From contig NZ_WJIE01000003.1 of the NCBI RefSeq assembly GCF_009649845.1, positions 558,001 to 622,000 on the forward strand: a stretch of DNA of 64,000 nt, in the 5' to 3' direction. The notes below the pieces were generated by a model that did not search any database, was not told the DNA's origin, and worked only from the letters and a program-made list of their open reading frames with translations. A program made the translations under genes and the position numbers. Source of the DNA: Polyangium spumosum (GTDB lineage Bacteria > Myxococcota_A > Polyangia > Polyangiales > Polyangiaceae). Positions 54,190 through 64,000 of the stretch are shown here, piece after piece; the first letter of the stretch is position 1, and each line of letters begins with the position of its first letter.

Positions 54190-55848
54190 GTGACCACCTT
54201 CGAGGGGCGGAAAGGGGCCTGGGAAGCGCTGCGGCGTCACGATCCCGCAAAGGCCCGCGACGCGACGCAGGCGCTCGACGCCGCGCGCCTCGCGTTTCGC
54301 CTCGGCGATCGGCGCCTCGTCGACGCGTGGATCGGTCGCGCCCTCGCGCTCGCGTCGGCCGAGGGCCCCGCGCACGCGGCGAAGGTGCACCTCGCCGCGG
54401 CGAGCCTCGATCAAAGGGCGGGGCGGTTCTCCGGCTGCCTCCGGCACCTCGAACGAGCCCTCGCGCTCGCGCCCGAGGACCCGGCGCTGCGCGAACGCGG
54501 GGCCGAGCTCCTGCGCGCGTTCGGCGCGCCCGCCGACAAACGTTTTTCATGCAATTACATTACATCGGAACCCGACGCGCGGGGCGCCGAAGCCGACGCC
54601 CTTCTGCGCCGCGCCCGGGAGAAGAGCGCGAGCGGCGATCCCCGCGGCGCGATCCGCGATCTGCTCGCGGCCAAGCACATCGCCGACGAGCCCCGGAGCT
54701 TCGTCATCGACCTCGAGCTCGTCGCGCTCGGGCGACGGCATTTCGGGTTCCTCGACGTCGAGGCGCTCACCACGCTCGGGCGTGGCCCAGACAAACCAAG
54801 CCCACGAGCGGCGATCGAGCGGGCGCTCCATCGTCGCTTCGTGGCCCCCGCCCTCGATCACGCCGCGCGAATCGCGAATCGCGCCTGGGACGGGCTCCCG
54901 GAGGCCGCGCTCGCGCCGCTCCGGCGCGGGCTCGGAGACACGTTTCGCGAGGAAGAGGGCGAGCTCCCCGCGCCGCGCGACGGCCGACTCCGCCTCCTCG
55001 CGCGCCTCTTCCCCGAGGCGATCCTCGCGCGGCTCGGCGAGGGCCGCCCGATTCCGATCCGCAGCTCGGCGCGGCACCGCGCCAAGGTCTTGCAATGGTC
55101 GATCCGCGGCAGGCCCGCCGCGGAGGTGCTCGGCGAATTCGACGCCATTCTGCGGGATCATCCGCGCTCGCACCACCCCCACGCTTACCGGGGCGAGCTC
55201 TTGCTCTGGCTCGGGCGCACGGACGAGGCCGAGGAGGATTTCCGCCGGGGCCTTTTGATCCAGCCGCGCGCCCGGTGGCTCCATATCGGCATGGGCGCCG
55301 TGCACGTCCTGCGAGGTGATCACGCCGCGGCGCTCGCGAGCCTGCAGCGCAGCGTCGATTGCGCCCCCGCGCTCGTCGGCCCCACGCTCTACGGGGTCCG
55401 CGGCGAGGCCCATCGATTGCGCGGCGATCTGCGCGCGGCCGCGGAGGACCTCGCGCGCACCTGCCGCGACACGCCCTCGCGCGTGAGCGCCTGGGTGAAC
55501 CTCGCGCTCACCGAAGACGACCTCGGCCGCGCCGAGGCGCGCGACGCCGCCTTCCAGGAGCTCTCGCGCCGCGCGCCGTGGCTCGTCGCGGACGCCGCCG
55601 AGGAGGCGCTCGGCCTCGTTTTGCCGGCCCTCGACGACCACGACGCCCGCCGCGCCACGCTGGAGCACGCGCGGCGGATGCTCCGCGGCAATCGCTCCTC
55701 GTCCTGCGTCACCTATTTCACGCGAGAGGGCGAGCTCCGCACGGTGTTTGCCCTGGATGAGCCGGGACGAACGTACCCGCGGAGCGAGCTCGACGGCGTG
55801 GGGGACCGGGGCGTCCAGGGAAGTGGACAAACCCGCGGGCGGGATTAG
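54190..55848 (+). CDS. TPR-like repeat protein of unknown function
   Basis: 552 residues from a GTG at 54190, chosen as the first start outside the divergent lipoprotein gene; an ATG at 54082 would overlap that gene. The protein is a helical solenoid with TPR-like pairs: AARLAFRLGDRRLVDAWIGR, SGCLRHLERALALAPEDPAL, ELLLWLGRTDEAEEDFRRGL, HVLRGDHAAALASLQRSVDC and GEAHRLRGDLRAAAEDLART. Two short non-TPR segments stand out: RFSCNYITSE (about 118) and a C-terminal SCVTYFTREGEL. No signal peptide. It is a scaffold protein of unknown partner. Confidence 0.7.
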   Translation: MTTFEGRKGAWEALRRHDPAKARDATQALDAARLAFRLGDRRLVDAWIGRALALASAEGPAHAAKVHLAAASLDQRAGRFSGCLRHLERALALAPEDPALRERGAELLRAFGAPADKRFSCNYITSEPDARGAEADALLRRAREKSASGDPRGAIRDLLAAKHIADEPRSFVIDLELVALGRRHFGFLDVEALTTLGRGPDKPSPRAAIERALHRRFVAPALDHAARIANRAWDGLPEAALAPLRRGLGDTFREEEGELPAPRDGRLRLLARLFPEAILARLGEGRPIPIRSSARHRAKVLQWSIRGRPAAEVLGEFDAILRDHPRSHHPHAYRGELLLWLGRTDEAEEDFRRGLLIQPRARWLHIGMGAVHVLRGDHAAALASLQRSVDCAPALVGPTLYGVRGEAHRLRGDLRAAAEDLARTCRDTPSRVSAWVNLALTEDDLGRAEARDAAFQELSRRAPWLVADAAEEALGLVLPALDDHDARRATLEHARRMLRGNRSSSCVTYFTREGELRTVFALDEPGRTYPRSELDGVGDRGVQGSGQTRGRD

Positions 55849-56366
55849 AATCTCGACGATTCACCCGACGTCATGCCCTCGCCGAAAGGAACCACGCCCG
55901 ACATCCTCGCCCCGGGGCTCGACGCCCTGTTCATCGGGATCAACCCGGGGCTGCTCTCGGCGCAGAAGGGGCACAACTTCGCCAACCCGGCGAACGCGTT
56001 CTGGAGGCTGCTGTACGAGAGCGGCCTCGTCCCTTCGCGCATCGTCCCCGAAGAGGAGCACCGCCTGCTCGACCACGGCCTCGGCCTGACGAACCTCTGC
56101 GCCCGCGCGACGCGTGGCGTGATGGACCTCGGGCGCGAGGACTACGAGGCGGGCCGGCGAATCCTCACCACGAAGATCCACCAAATACGCCCCCGCATGG
56201 TGGTCTTCGTGGGCATCACGGTTTGTCGGAGTTATTTCGCCAAGAAGGCCTCGGAGCCCATCCCCTGCGGCGAGCAGAAGGAGCAGCTCCTCGGCGCGCG
56301 GGTCTTCGTGGTGCCGAACCCGAGCGGGCGCAATGCGCATTTTTCGTACGCCGAGATGCTCGAGCA

Positions 56367-57125
<759 letters not shown>

Positions 57126-57380
57126 GTCGGGCTGTCCTCCTCCGCGACGAGCGCGGCTCGGGGCGATTGTATGCCGGGACAGAATCGATCTCCACCTCCG
57201 AGGCCCTGGTCATTCGTGCTCCCGCTCGTCCAGAGTGCCAATGTTTTGGCGGGCTCGCCCCACATCGAGCTCCGTAGGTAAGCGACGGCACGACCACCAC
57301 CACACAATCTTCTGCATCGGCGGGAGGCGCCCTGCTTGACGCCCACGTACGTCCATGGTGTTCTCTGGAGTATATAGAAA

Positions 57381-60300
57381 ATGAGTACCATTATGGGCGG
57401 CTCGACCAGCGACGGTTCGACGTCTCTTGCGGAGCTCCGCCGCGCGCCGATGGCGGTGGGCGAGTTCCTGGAGCTCGCGGCGCAGATCACGGCTGCGGTG
57501 TCGGAGCACCACGACCGCGCGGGATATCACGGCGGGTTGTGCCCCGAAAACGTCGTTATCGATAGGGGCGGGGCGGCCGTGCGGCTCCTCGGCGAAGAGG
57601 GGGACACGCGCGGCGCGCTGGACGGCGGAGCGTCCGGCACGCTCACGAACGCGGCTCTTTTGCCTTATGTCGCGCCGGAGGCGACGGGGCGAATGAACCG
57701 GCAGATCGACGCGCGCTCGGACCTCTACGCGCTCGGCTGCATGTTTCACGAGATGCTCTCGGGCTCACCGCCCTTCACGGCAGACGACCTGCTCGGCTGG
57801 ATCCACGCGCACGTGGCGCGCACGCCGCCGGCGCTCACGAGCGTCGCGCCGGGCGTGCCTCGGCTGCTCTCGGATATCGTGGCGAAGCTCTTGTCGAAGA
57901 TGGCGGAGGACCGCTATCAGAGCGCCCGTGGCCTCCTCCACGACCTCTCCCGCTACCGCGCGGCGTGGGGCGAGCCCGAGGCCGCCGTCGATTTTCCGCT
58001 CGGCGAGCGCGACATCCCGGAGCGGTTCTGGATGCCCTCGACGCTTTATGGAAGAGATCAAGAGATCGAGGCGCTCCTCCACGCCTTCGACGACGTCGTG
58101 GCCAAAGAGCACCCCGCGCTCGTGCTCGTCGCGGGGCCGTCGGGGATCGGCAAATCGTCGCTGGTACGTGAGCTCGAGCGGCCCGTCGTGCGCGAGAGGG
58201 GAATCTTCGCGTCCGGGAAATTCGACCAGCAACGAGAGATCCCCTATGCGACGATCGCGCAAGCATTCGGGCAAATCTCGCGGCAGCTCCTCACCGAGAG
58301 CGAGGCGCGCCTGGTCTCCATCCGCGAGCGGCTCCTCGCGGCCGTGGCTCCGAACGGCAGGCTCCTCATCGACCTCGTGCGCGAGCTCGAGCTCATCCTC
58401 GGCGCGCAGCCGCCCGTGCCGCCCGCTGCCCCGCAGGAGGCGCAGAACCGCCTGAACAAGGTCTTCCTCGACCTGATCTCGGTGCTCGCATCCAAGGAGC
58501 ACCCGCTGGTCCTCTTCCTGGATGACATGCAATGGGCCGATCCAGGCAGCCTCTCCTTGATCCAGAACGTACTCGCGAGTCCGGGCGAGCGCCATTTGCT
58601 CGTCGTGTGCGCTTACCGCGACGGCGAGGTCGACGCCGATCACCCGTGGGCCGGCGTGATGAGGGCGCTGGAACAGACAGCCCTGACCATCGTCCGCGTC
58701 ACGCCCGCGGCGCTCACCGACGAGGACGTGTGCGACCTCGTGACCGATACCTTCCGCTGCGACCCGGGCTACGCCGCGCCGCTCGCGGCGCAGGTCCGGC
58801 GCCGGACCGCCGGCAACCCATTCTTCGCGGCGCAAATGCTCAGCGCGCTCTGCCAGGAGGGCATCATCACCTTCGACCGCGCGAGCGGGTCGTGGCGCTG
58901 GGACATGGCAGCCTTCGGCGCGAGGGGTTTGTCGGGGGACGTGCTCGCGCTCCTTTCCGACAAGCTCGGGAGGCTGCCTCCGCCGAGCCAGCGCGTGCTC
59001 GCGCTCGCAGCTTGTATCGGCACCACGTTCGACCCGGCGATGCTCGCCGTGGCCGCGGGTTGCTCCGAGGACGAGATCGGCGCGCGCCTGCGCGAGCTCG
59101 CGCGGGCGGGATTCGTGGAGATCGACGAGCAAAGCGCGCGGTTCGTGCACGATCGCATCTGGCAGGCCGCTTATGCGCTCATCCCCGAGGAGGAGAAGGC
59201 GTCATTGCACCTCGACATCGGGCGGCGGCTCGTCGCGGCCCGAGGCGAGGCGGACCTGTTCGAGCGCGTGCGCCAACTCGAGCGCGGCGCCGCGTTGATC
59301 AGCGATCCGGCCGAGCGGCTGAAGCTGGCCGAGCTCGACGTGCTCGCCGCGCGCAAGGCCATGCAATCGGCCGCGTTTCGCGCCGCCGCTCGGTACGCAG
59401 CCGCGGGTCGCGCGCTCTTGCCCCCCGATGCCTGGGAAGCGCATTACGAGCTCACCTACGCGCTGCACGTCGAGGGCGCGGCATGCGAGAACGCGAGCGG
59501 GCGCTTCGACGAGGCGAGCGCGCTCCTCTCCGCCGCGCTCGAGCACGCGCGTTCGACGGCGGACCGCCTGGTGATCCACCGCGTTCGTATGGAGCTGCGC
59601 ACCAATCGAGGCGATTTCGCGGGGGCTTGCCTCGAGGCGATCACCTGCCTCGCGCCCCTCGGGATCACGCTGTCGCTCCATCCCTCCGCCGACGACGTCG
59701 GCGAGGCGTGCGCGCGGGTCCTCGGCACGCTCGGGGACAGGTCGATCGAGCCGCTGATCGACCACGACGAGCTCCGGGACGCCGACATGGCAGCAGCGCT
59801 CGCCGTGCTGGCGACGGGGTATGCGCCCGCCCATTGGGTGGATTTGAAGCTCGTGAACCTGCTCGCGTGCTGGATGGTCGAGCTGTCGCTCCGGTACGGC
59901 AATGCGGACGCGTCGGTGCAGGGATACGTCGGCTTCGGCGCGTTGCTCGGGCCGGTCTATGGCCGATACCTCGAGGGCGCGCGGTTCTGCCGGCTCGGAT
60001 ATCACCTCGCGAAGCGACGCGGGAACGCCGCGCACATCACGCGCGCCTGCAACGTCTACGGCGGCCTGGCGAGCTTCTGGACCGAACCATTGCAGGTAGG
60101 CATCGCGCTCGCCGCCGAGGGCCTGGAGTCGGCCATGCAGGCGGGCGATCTGACGTATGCCAGTTTCAACCTCGTCCAGCACGTCTTTTTCATGATCCAG
60201 GCCGGCGCGCCGCTCGCCGAGGCCTGTCGCGAATTCGAGGAGCGGACGGAGTTTGCCCGAGACAACCAGCTCCCCCTCGCGGCGCCTTATCTCCTCGGCG

Positions 60301-61997
60301 TACGCGGGTTCCTCGCGTGTATGCTCGGCAAGACCCCGAGCCTCTCGAGCTTCGACGAGGAGGGCCTCGAGGACGCGGCGGTCGAGCGGCAGATCCTGGC
60401 CACCGGCCCGCTGTTCGAGGACACCTACCTCGCGCACAAGATCCTCGGGCGCACGATCGCCCGCCGTCACGCGGAGGTCCTCCCCCTTTCGGCGCGCGCG
60501 CAGGCGATCGCGCCGCTCGTGCCCGGCCTCGTGTACCGCCCGGCCGTCGTGTTTTGCACGGCGCTCGCGCTCGCGGCCCTCCACGACGACGCGCCGCCGG
60601 ACAAACGGGCGTCGATCCTCGAGGAGCTGCGCGCGGCGGCGGCGCAGCTCGGCACGTGGGCGCAATGCGGGCCGGCCAATCACGAGCCGAGGCACGCCCT
60701 CGTCCTCGCCGAGCTCGCGCGCGTCGAGGGGCGCGAGCTCGAGGCGACGCGGCTCTACGATCGCGCAATCGAGCTCGCGCGGAGGTACGGGTTCGTCAAC
60801 GACGAGGCGATGGCTCACGAGGCGGCCGCGCGGTTCTTCGAGGCGCGTGGTTATCCGAGCATGTTCCGCGCCTGCCTGCGGGCGGCGCGCGACGCTTATG
60901 CGCGCTGGGGCGCCGTCGCAAAGGTGGCTGAGCTCGAACGGGAAGGGGCCCTGGACGAGCGGCCGCCGCATACGCCCCCCAGGCCTCCGGCCGCGAGCGC
61001 GTCGCAGCCGTCGCCTGCTTCGCGGGAGGTGGTCGGCCCGCCGATCGAGGCGCTGGTCGTGGTGAAGGCAATGCAGGCGATCTCGAGGCAGATCAGGACG
61101 GAGGAGCTGCTCTCGTCCTTGCTCCGCATCATGATCGAGCACGCGGGCGCCGAGCGGTGTGATCTATTGTTCGTGCAGCGCGAGGAGCTCCTGCTCGCGG
61201 CCTCGGCCCTCTCCGATCACCGCGGAATCGAGGTCTCCGTGAAGGACCCGCCGGAGCCGCCCTCGCCGCGCCAGGTGCCGCATTCCATCGTGGGTTATGT
61301 CAAGCGCACGCGCGAGCCCCTGATCTTGGGCGACGCGGCCCGCGAGGGCATGTTCTCGACGGACGAAGAGGTCGCGCGCCGAAAGACGCGTTCGGTCCTG
61401 TGCATGCCGATCATGCGACAATCGACGCTCGTGGGCGTGATCTACCTCGAGAACAACCTGGCGCCGCAGGTGTTCACGAAAGAGCGCCTCGAGACGCTCG
61501 AGCTGCTCGCGTCCCAGGCGGCGATCTCGCTCGAAAATGCGGCGCTCTACGAGGACGTGGCGCACGAGCGGCGGAGGGCCGAGGACGCGCTCCGCGACAA
61601 CGTCGCGCTCATCGCGCGGCAAGAAGAGGCGATCCGGAGCCTGTCCACGCCGATCATCGAGGTTTGGCAGGGCGTCCTCGCGATGCCGCTCTTCGGCGCG
61701 ATCGACGAGCGACGCGCGGCGCAGATGATGACGGTCCTGCTCGACGCCGTGGTCGGCCAGCAATGCCGGTATGCGGTCCTCGACGTGACGGGGGTGGCGA
61801 CGATCGACGCTGCGACGGCGGATCACCTCGTCCGGCTGGTGCGCGCCGTGCAATTGCTCGGGGCCAAGGGTATCGTGGCGGGCATGCGCCCGGAGGTGGC
61901 GCGGACCATCGTCTCGCTGGGGGTGGACCTCGCGGGTATCGAGACCCGGGCCAACCTGCGGGAGGCGCTGGTCCGGTGCATGCGCAATGCGGGGTAG
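57381..61997 (+). CDS. Giant pseudokinase - STAND ATPase - GAF - STAS signalling protein
   Basis: 1538 residues. The N-terminal region (about 15-195) is a Ser/Thr-kinase-like domain without a glycine loop. The HRD motif is replaced by YHGGLCPEN (50-56), losing the catalytic Asp, and no DFG is present, so it should be inactive. An ATPase module follows: P-loop GPSGIGKSSLV (252-262) and Walker B LVLFLDDMQWAD (376-387). A long TPR-like helical region (about 640-1190), a GAF domain (about 1220-1400) and an RsbR-like STAS domain (1420-1535, LDVTGVATIDAATADHL) complete it. The related trifunctional family normally ends in a histidine kinase; here STAS replaces it. A GGAG ribosome-binding site lies 10 bp upstream; the preceding 255 bp (57126-57380) hold no gene. 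Confidence 0.9.
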   Translation: MSTIMGGSTSDGSTSLAELRRAPMAVGEFLELAAQITAAVSEHHDRAGYHGGLCPENVVIDRGGAAVRLLGEEGDTRGALDGGASGTLTNAALLPYVAPEATGRMNRQIDARSDLYALGCMFHEMLSGSPPFTADDLLGWIHAHVARTPPALTSVAPGVPRLLSDIVAKLLSKMAEDRYQSARGLLHDLSRYRAAWGEPEAAVDFPLGERDIPERFWMPSTLYGRDQEIEALLHAFDDVVAKEHPALVLVAGPSGIGKSSLVRELERPVVRERGIFASGKFDQQREIPYATIAQAFGQISRQLLTESEARLVSIRERLLAAVAPNGRLLIDLVRELELILGAQPPVPPAAPQEAQNRLNKVFLDLISVLASKEHPLVLFLDDMQWADPGSLSLIQNVLASPGERHLLVVCAYRDGEVDADHPWAGVMRALEQTALTIVRVTPAALTDEDVCDLVTDTFRCDPGYAAPLAAQVRRRTAGNPFFAAQMLSALCQEGIITFDRASGSWRWDMAAFGARGLSGDVLALLSDKLGRLPPPSQRVLALAACIGTTFDPAMLAVAAGCSEDEIGARLRELARAGFVEIDEQSARFVHDRIWQAAYALIPEEEKASLHLDIGRRLVAARGEADLFERVRQLERGAALISDPAERLKLAELDVLAARKAMQSAAFRAAARYAAAGRALLPPDAWEAHYELTYALHVEGAACENASGRFDEASALLSAALEHARSTADRLVIHRVRMELRTNRGDFAGACLEAITCLAPLGITLSLHPSADDVGEACARVLGTLGDRSIEPLIDHDELRDADMAAALAVLATGYAPAHWVDLKLVNLLACWMVELSLRYGNADASVQGYVGFGALLGPVYGRYLEGARFCRLGYHLAKRRGNAAHITRACNVYGGLASFWTEPLQVGIALAAEGLESAMQAGDLTYASFNLVQHVFFMIQAGAPLAEACREFEERTEFARDNQLPLAAPYLLGVRGFLACMLGKTPSLSSFDEEGLEDAAVERQILATGPLFEDTYLAHKILGRTIARRHAEVLPLSARAQAIAPLVPGLVYRPAVVFCTALALAALHDDAPPDKRASILEELRAAAAQLGTWAQCGPANHEPRHALVLAELARVEGRELEATRLYDRAIELARRYGFVNDEAMAHEAAARFFEARGYPSMFRACLRAARDAYARWGAVAKVAELEREGALDERPPHTPPRPPAASASQPSPASREVVGPPIEALVVVKAMQAISRQIRTEELLSSLLRIMIEHAGAERCDLLFVQREELLLAASALSDHRGIEVSVKDPPEPPSPRQVPHSIVGYVKRTREPLILGDAAREGMFSTDEEVARRKTRSVLCMPIMRQSTLVGVIYLENNLAPQVFTKERLETLELLASQAAISLENAALYEDVAHERRRAEDALRDNVALIARQEEAIRSLSTPIIEVWQGVLAMPLFGAIDERRAAQMMTVLLDAVVGQQCRYAVLDVTGVATIDAATADHLVRLVRAVQLLGAKGIVAGMRPEVARTIVSLGVDLAGIETRANLREALVRCMRNAG

Positions 61998-62000
61998 GAA

Positions 62001-63323
62001 TCAGAGGATCTTCAGGAACGCGACGAGGTCCGCCTTCTGCTTCGTGTTCAGGTGGATCTGCTTCTTCTTGCCGTCGGCCGAATGGTTGTACCAGGGGCTC
62101 GTGAAGTAATCGACGACCTCCTCGAGCGTGTCGGCGGAGTTGTCGTGGAAATACGGCGCGACGTGCCGGATGCCGCGGAGCTGCGGCACCTTGAAACGGT
62201 GCAGATCCTCGTAACGCGCGGTGGCCGCGGCGACGCCGATGTCGTCGACGACGGTGTGCTCGACGATGGTCCCGTCCACCTTCACGAGCTTCAGCACCAC
62301 CGGGACGCGCTGGCCCGTCACGCTATCGAAATCGCGGAACTCCAGGTCGTGCTTGTTCCGCTGCGAGACGCCGATATCCATGACGTGCCCGTAATGGGGC
62401 GGGAAGCTGAGCGGATTGCCGTCGACGTGATCCCGGTTGCTGAAGACGTTCGGCATGTTGTGGCACGACATGCAGTGCTTCGCGAACAGCTTTTGCCCGC
62501 GCTTCTCGGCCGGCGTCGTGGCGTTCACCGTGTAGAAGGGATCGTCGAGGAGCGTGTCGTGCAGCGGGTCGTCGGGATCGAGCAGCGCGGCGAGCTCCGG
62601 CGGGTCGATCTGCGACTCCATGAACGCGCTCATGTCGCGGAGATCCTGGATGGGAGCGAGGTCGTCGAAGCGCAGGTCCGTGTTCTGCGTGTGCGTGAAG
62701 ATCGCGCCGCGGACGGCCTCCGTGAGCTCGCGCATCCGGCCGTCGTTCAGCGCGCCGAACGTGAAGACGATGTTAATGAGCGGCTGGCTCTTGCGCCAGA
62801 AGAAGACCTTGAGGAAGGGGTCGCCCGGCGGCAAGAGCGGGTTGAACCGGTTGGCGCGGTGAAACAAGAGCCCGAGCTCGTTGAAATTGACCAGGCCGAG
62901 CGGCTCGTCGCCGATGTCCGATTCGAGGCCGGTGAAGAGCACGTCGTCGAGCGGAATGGTGCTCGTGAGGGGCAGGGGCGGCAGGCCGAGGCGGTTCTCC
63001 GGGCGGTGGCACGTGAAGCAGGTCCGCCCGTTGCTCACGACCGTGCCGGCGATGCTCGATTCGCCCTCGAAGAGCGCTTGCGAGTCGTCGGAGGAGACGC
63101 CGTCGGCGGCAATGCCGAATCTGGCCTGCCCGTTCACCGGATCACCGAGGTCGCCGATGCGGTTCGGGAAATCGAGCGCCTGGGTATAACGCACCCCGGC
63201 GTCGAAGAACTGCCGGAAGAGGTCGTCGTTCGAGGGCGTCGCGTCGGCCTGGACGGCGATCGCGCTCGCGGCGAAGACGGCGGCGCCCAGGAGCCAATGA
63301 TTGCGGTTCGCGTGTTTGCTCAT
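62001..63323 (-). CDS. Di-heme cytochrome c peroxidase/MauG-like protein
   Basis: 440 residues with a Sec signal peptide (LLGAAVFAASAIAVQADATP). Two c-heme motifs: CFTCH (102-106) and CMSCH (in LFAKHCMSCHNMPN, near 290). The segments HRPENRLGLPPLPL and LRGIRHVAPYFHDNSADTLEEV match the peroxidase family, including the distal-region HxPYFHD motif. Members reduce H2O2 or, as MauG, oxidise protein tryptophans. The gene ends 3 bp from the giant protein stop and lies directly downstream of the truncated gene at the window edge, with which it probably forms an operon. Confidence 0.9.
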   Translation of the reverse strand: MSKHANRNHWLLGAAVFAASAIAVQADATPSNDDLFRQFFDAGVRYTQALDFPNRIGDLGDPVNGQARFGIAADGVSSDDSQALFEGESSIAGTVVSNGRTCFTCHRPENRLGLPPLPLTSTIPLDDVLFTGLESDIGDEPLGLVNFNELGLLFHRANRFNPLLPPGDPFLKVFFWRKSQPLINIVFTFGALNDGRMRELTEAVRGAIFTHTQNTDLRFDDLAPIQDLRDMSAFMESQIDPPELAALLDPDDPLHDTLLDDPFYTVNATTPAEKRGQKLFAKHCMSCHNMPNVFSNRDHVDGNPLSFPPHYGHVMDIGVSQRNKHDLEFRDFDSVTGQRVPVVLKLVKVDGTIVEHTVVDDIGVAAATARYEDLHRFKVPQLRGIRHVAPYFHDNSADTLEEVVDYFTSPWYNHSADGKKKQIHLNTKQKADLVAFLKIL

Positions 63324-63336
63324 GGTCTGCCTCCTC

Positions 63337-64000
63337 TCACTGCGCGCAGAAGTTCGGCCCGGTGACGTGGGGTGTGGCGAGGAAGGGCTGGCAGCCGAGC
63401 CCGTTGCCTCCCGGGATGGGATGAATGACCGGCGCGACGTTGCGGACGACCCGATTGAGGTGCAGGTGGTAGCCGTTCGGCGTGCCGCCTTGCATGCCGG
63501 CGAAGTTGCTGATGAGCGAGGCCCCGCTGAAGACGTAGGGGGGATCGTTGTTCGGGTATGGCGTCGCGGCGTCCTCGATGGACATGTCGAAGATCACGCC
63601 GGCGCGGAGGATATCGGCGAAGCTCGGCCCGGTGTTCGGCGGGAGCCAGCCGTACACGTAGGGCCGGAGCTGGCCGGCGGTGGGATCGGCGGGGTTCGAC
63701 TGGCAAAGGTCGTGCGGAAGATTCGTGACGATGGCAGCGCCGGTCTGACCGCCCTCCTGGGTGACGTGATCGTAAGGAATCGTGTACTGGTGGTAGAGCC
63801 TGCCCTGCGCGTCCGGGTTCACGACGATCGAGCTCACGAGCGGGAAGATGGGGAAACCCACCGTGATGGAGTTCGGCGGCGGTCCGCCGGGGAAGTCGTA
63901 TTCGCTGCCGAGGAGCAGGTTGGTGTCCGCGTCGTAGTAAAACGACGTGAGCGCGGTGTTGATGGTGCCGAAGATGGTCCAGAGGCGATACCCCGTGACG
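63337..64000 (-). CDS. Exported or surface protein of unknown function, N-terminus beyond the window
   Basis: The frame is open to the window edge, so only the last ~220 residues are seen; an apparent start at 63861 is internal. The visible part begins TGYRLWTIFGTINTALTSFY and contains SEYDFPGGPPPNSITVGFP, VVNPDAQGRLYHQYTIPYD and a C-terminal GCQPFLATPHVTGPNFCAQ with two Cys that could form a disulfide. No family recognised. It precedes the di-heme peroxidase gene by 13 bp on the same strand, suggesting a shared role in the periplasm. Confidence 0.65.
   Translation of the reverse strand, partial: VTGYRLWTIFGTINTALTSFYYDADTNLLLGSEYDFPGGPPPNSITVGFPIFPLVSSIVVNPDAQGRLYHQYTIPYDHVTQEGGQTGAAIVTNLPHDLCQSNPADPTAGQLRPYVYGWLPPNTGPSFADILRAGVIFDMSIEDAATPYPNNDPPYVFSGASLISNFAGMQGGTPNGYHLHLNRVVRNVAPVIHPIPGGNGLGCQPFLATPHVTGPNFCAQ

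Noticed and set aside
54547-55830. A 427-codon minus-strand frame opposite the TPR-like protein
   Set aside because: No signal or motif on the minus strand, whereas the plus strand shows repeated TPR-like helices in one continuous frame.

Overview
The window is high-GC, densely packed bacterial chromosome. Its gene content points to a myxobacterium of the Polyangium/Sorangium type (Myxococcota, Polyangiales): several eukaryote-like Ser/Thr kinases, many sensor kinases, a 1538-residue pseudokinase/ATPase/GAF/STAS protein, and many lipoproteins with Ser/Gly/Ala-rich linkers. This assignment is inference from gene content; no rRNA or other marker gene is present. I found no tRNA, rRNA, CRISPR array, insertion sequence or integrase.

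1-9661: A tripartite ABC export operon runs leftward (adaptor, stand-alone ATPase, two tandem FtsX/MacB-type permeases, the second cut by the window edge). A SlyD-type isomerase is divergent to it. Then come a coupled operon (repeat-rich small protein, DUF1844, HtrA-like lipoprotein protease), an ECF sigma factor / anti-sigma / secreted protein operon, and an M23-like lipoprotein.

9669-20919 (all minus strand): A signalling block. It holds an intact histidine kinase, a REC-GAF-PAS-PAS-HisKA protein with no ATPase domain, ruvB, a membrane kinase with an eroded ATPase domain coupled to an intact membrane kinase, a GNAT acetyltransferase and a Ser/Thr kinase with a large C-terminal region.

21226-24123: glnB-glnA (PII and glutamine synthetase) followed by a second, tail-anchored Ser/Thr kinase.

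24328-28308: An unknown protein, then a coupled ATPase plus TOPRIM-like pair resembling two-gene antiphage systems, then a GAF-like/STAS pair on the opposite strand.

28587-43628: Mostly envelope and metabolic genes. These include a Gly-rich lipoprotein, a GST, a four-gene coupled operon (lipoprotein, PHP phosphoesterase, large membrane protein, parvulin lipoprotein), a GH13 enzyme, a beta-propeller lipoprotein convergent with a di-heme cytochrome c, and a steroid 5-alpha-reductase-like membrane enzyme.

42258-45643: A LodA/LodB-type pair (cysteine tryptophylquinone oxidase and its maturation flavoprotein).

45772-52181: An outer-membrane beta-barrel gene and an S9 peptidase gene diverge from a region carrying three copies of an 8-bp palindrome. 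A heme-uptake operon (TonB receptor plus HmuY-like lipoprotein) follows, with a visible promoter and a 15-bp operator-like palindrome.

52197-64000: A serine beta-lactamase-like lipoprotein, a TPR-like protein, convergent and overlapping mug and alkD-like DNA repair genes, the giant pseudokinase-STAS protein, a di-heme peroxidase-like protein and a truncated unknown gene.

The best candidates for something new are the ATPase/TOPRIM pair (25088-26964), the three nonstandard kinases (10902-12932, 14054-15958, 57381-61997) with the paralogous STAS modules, and the coupled PHP/membrane/parvulin operon (32003-36727).
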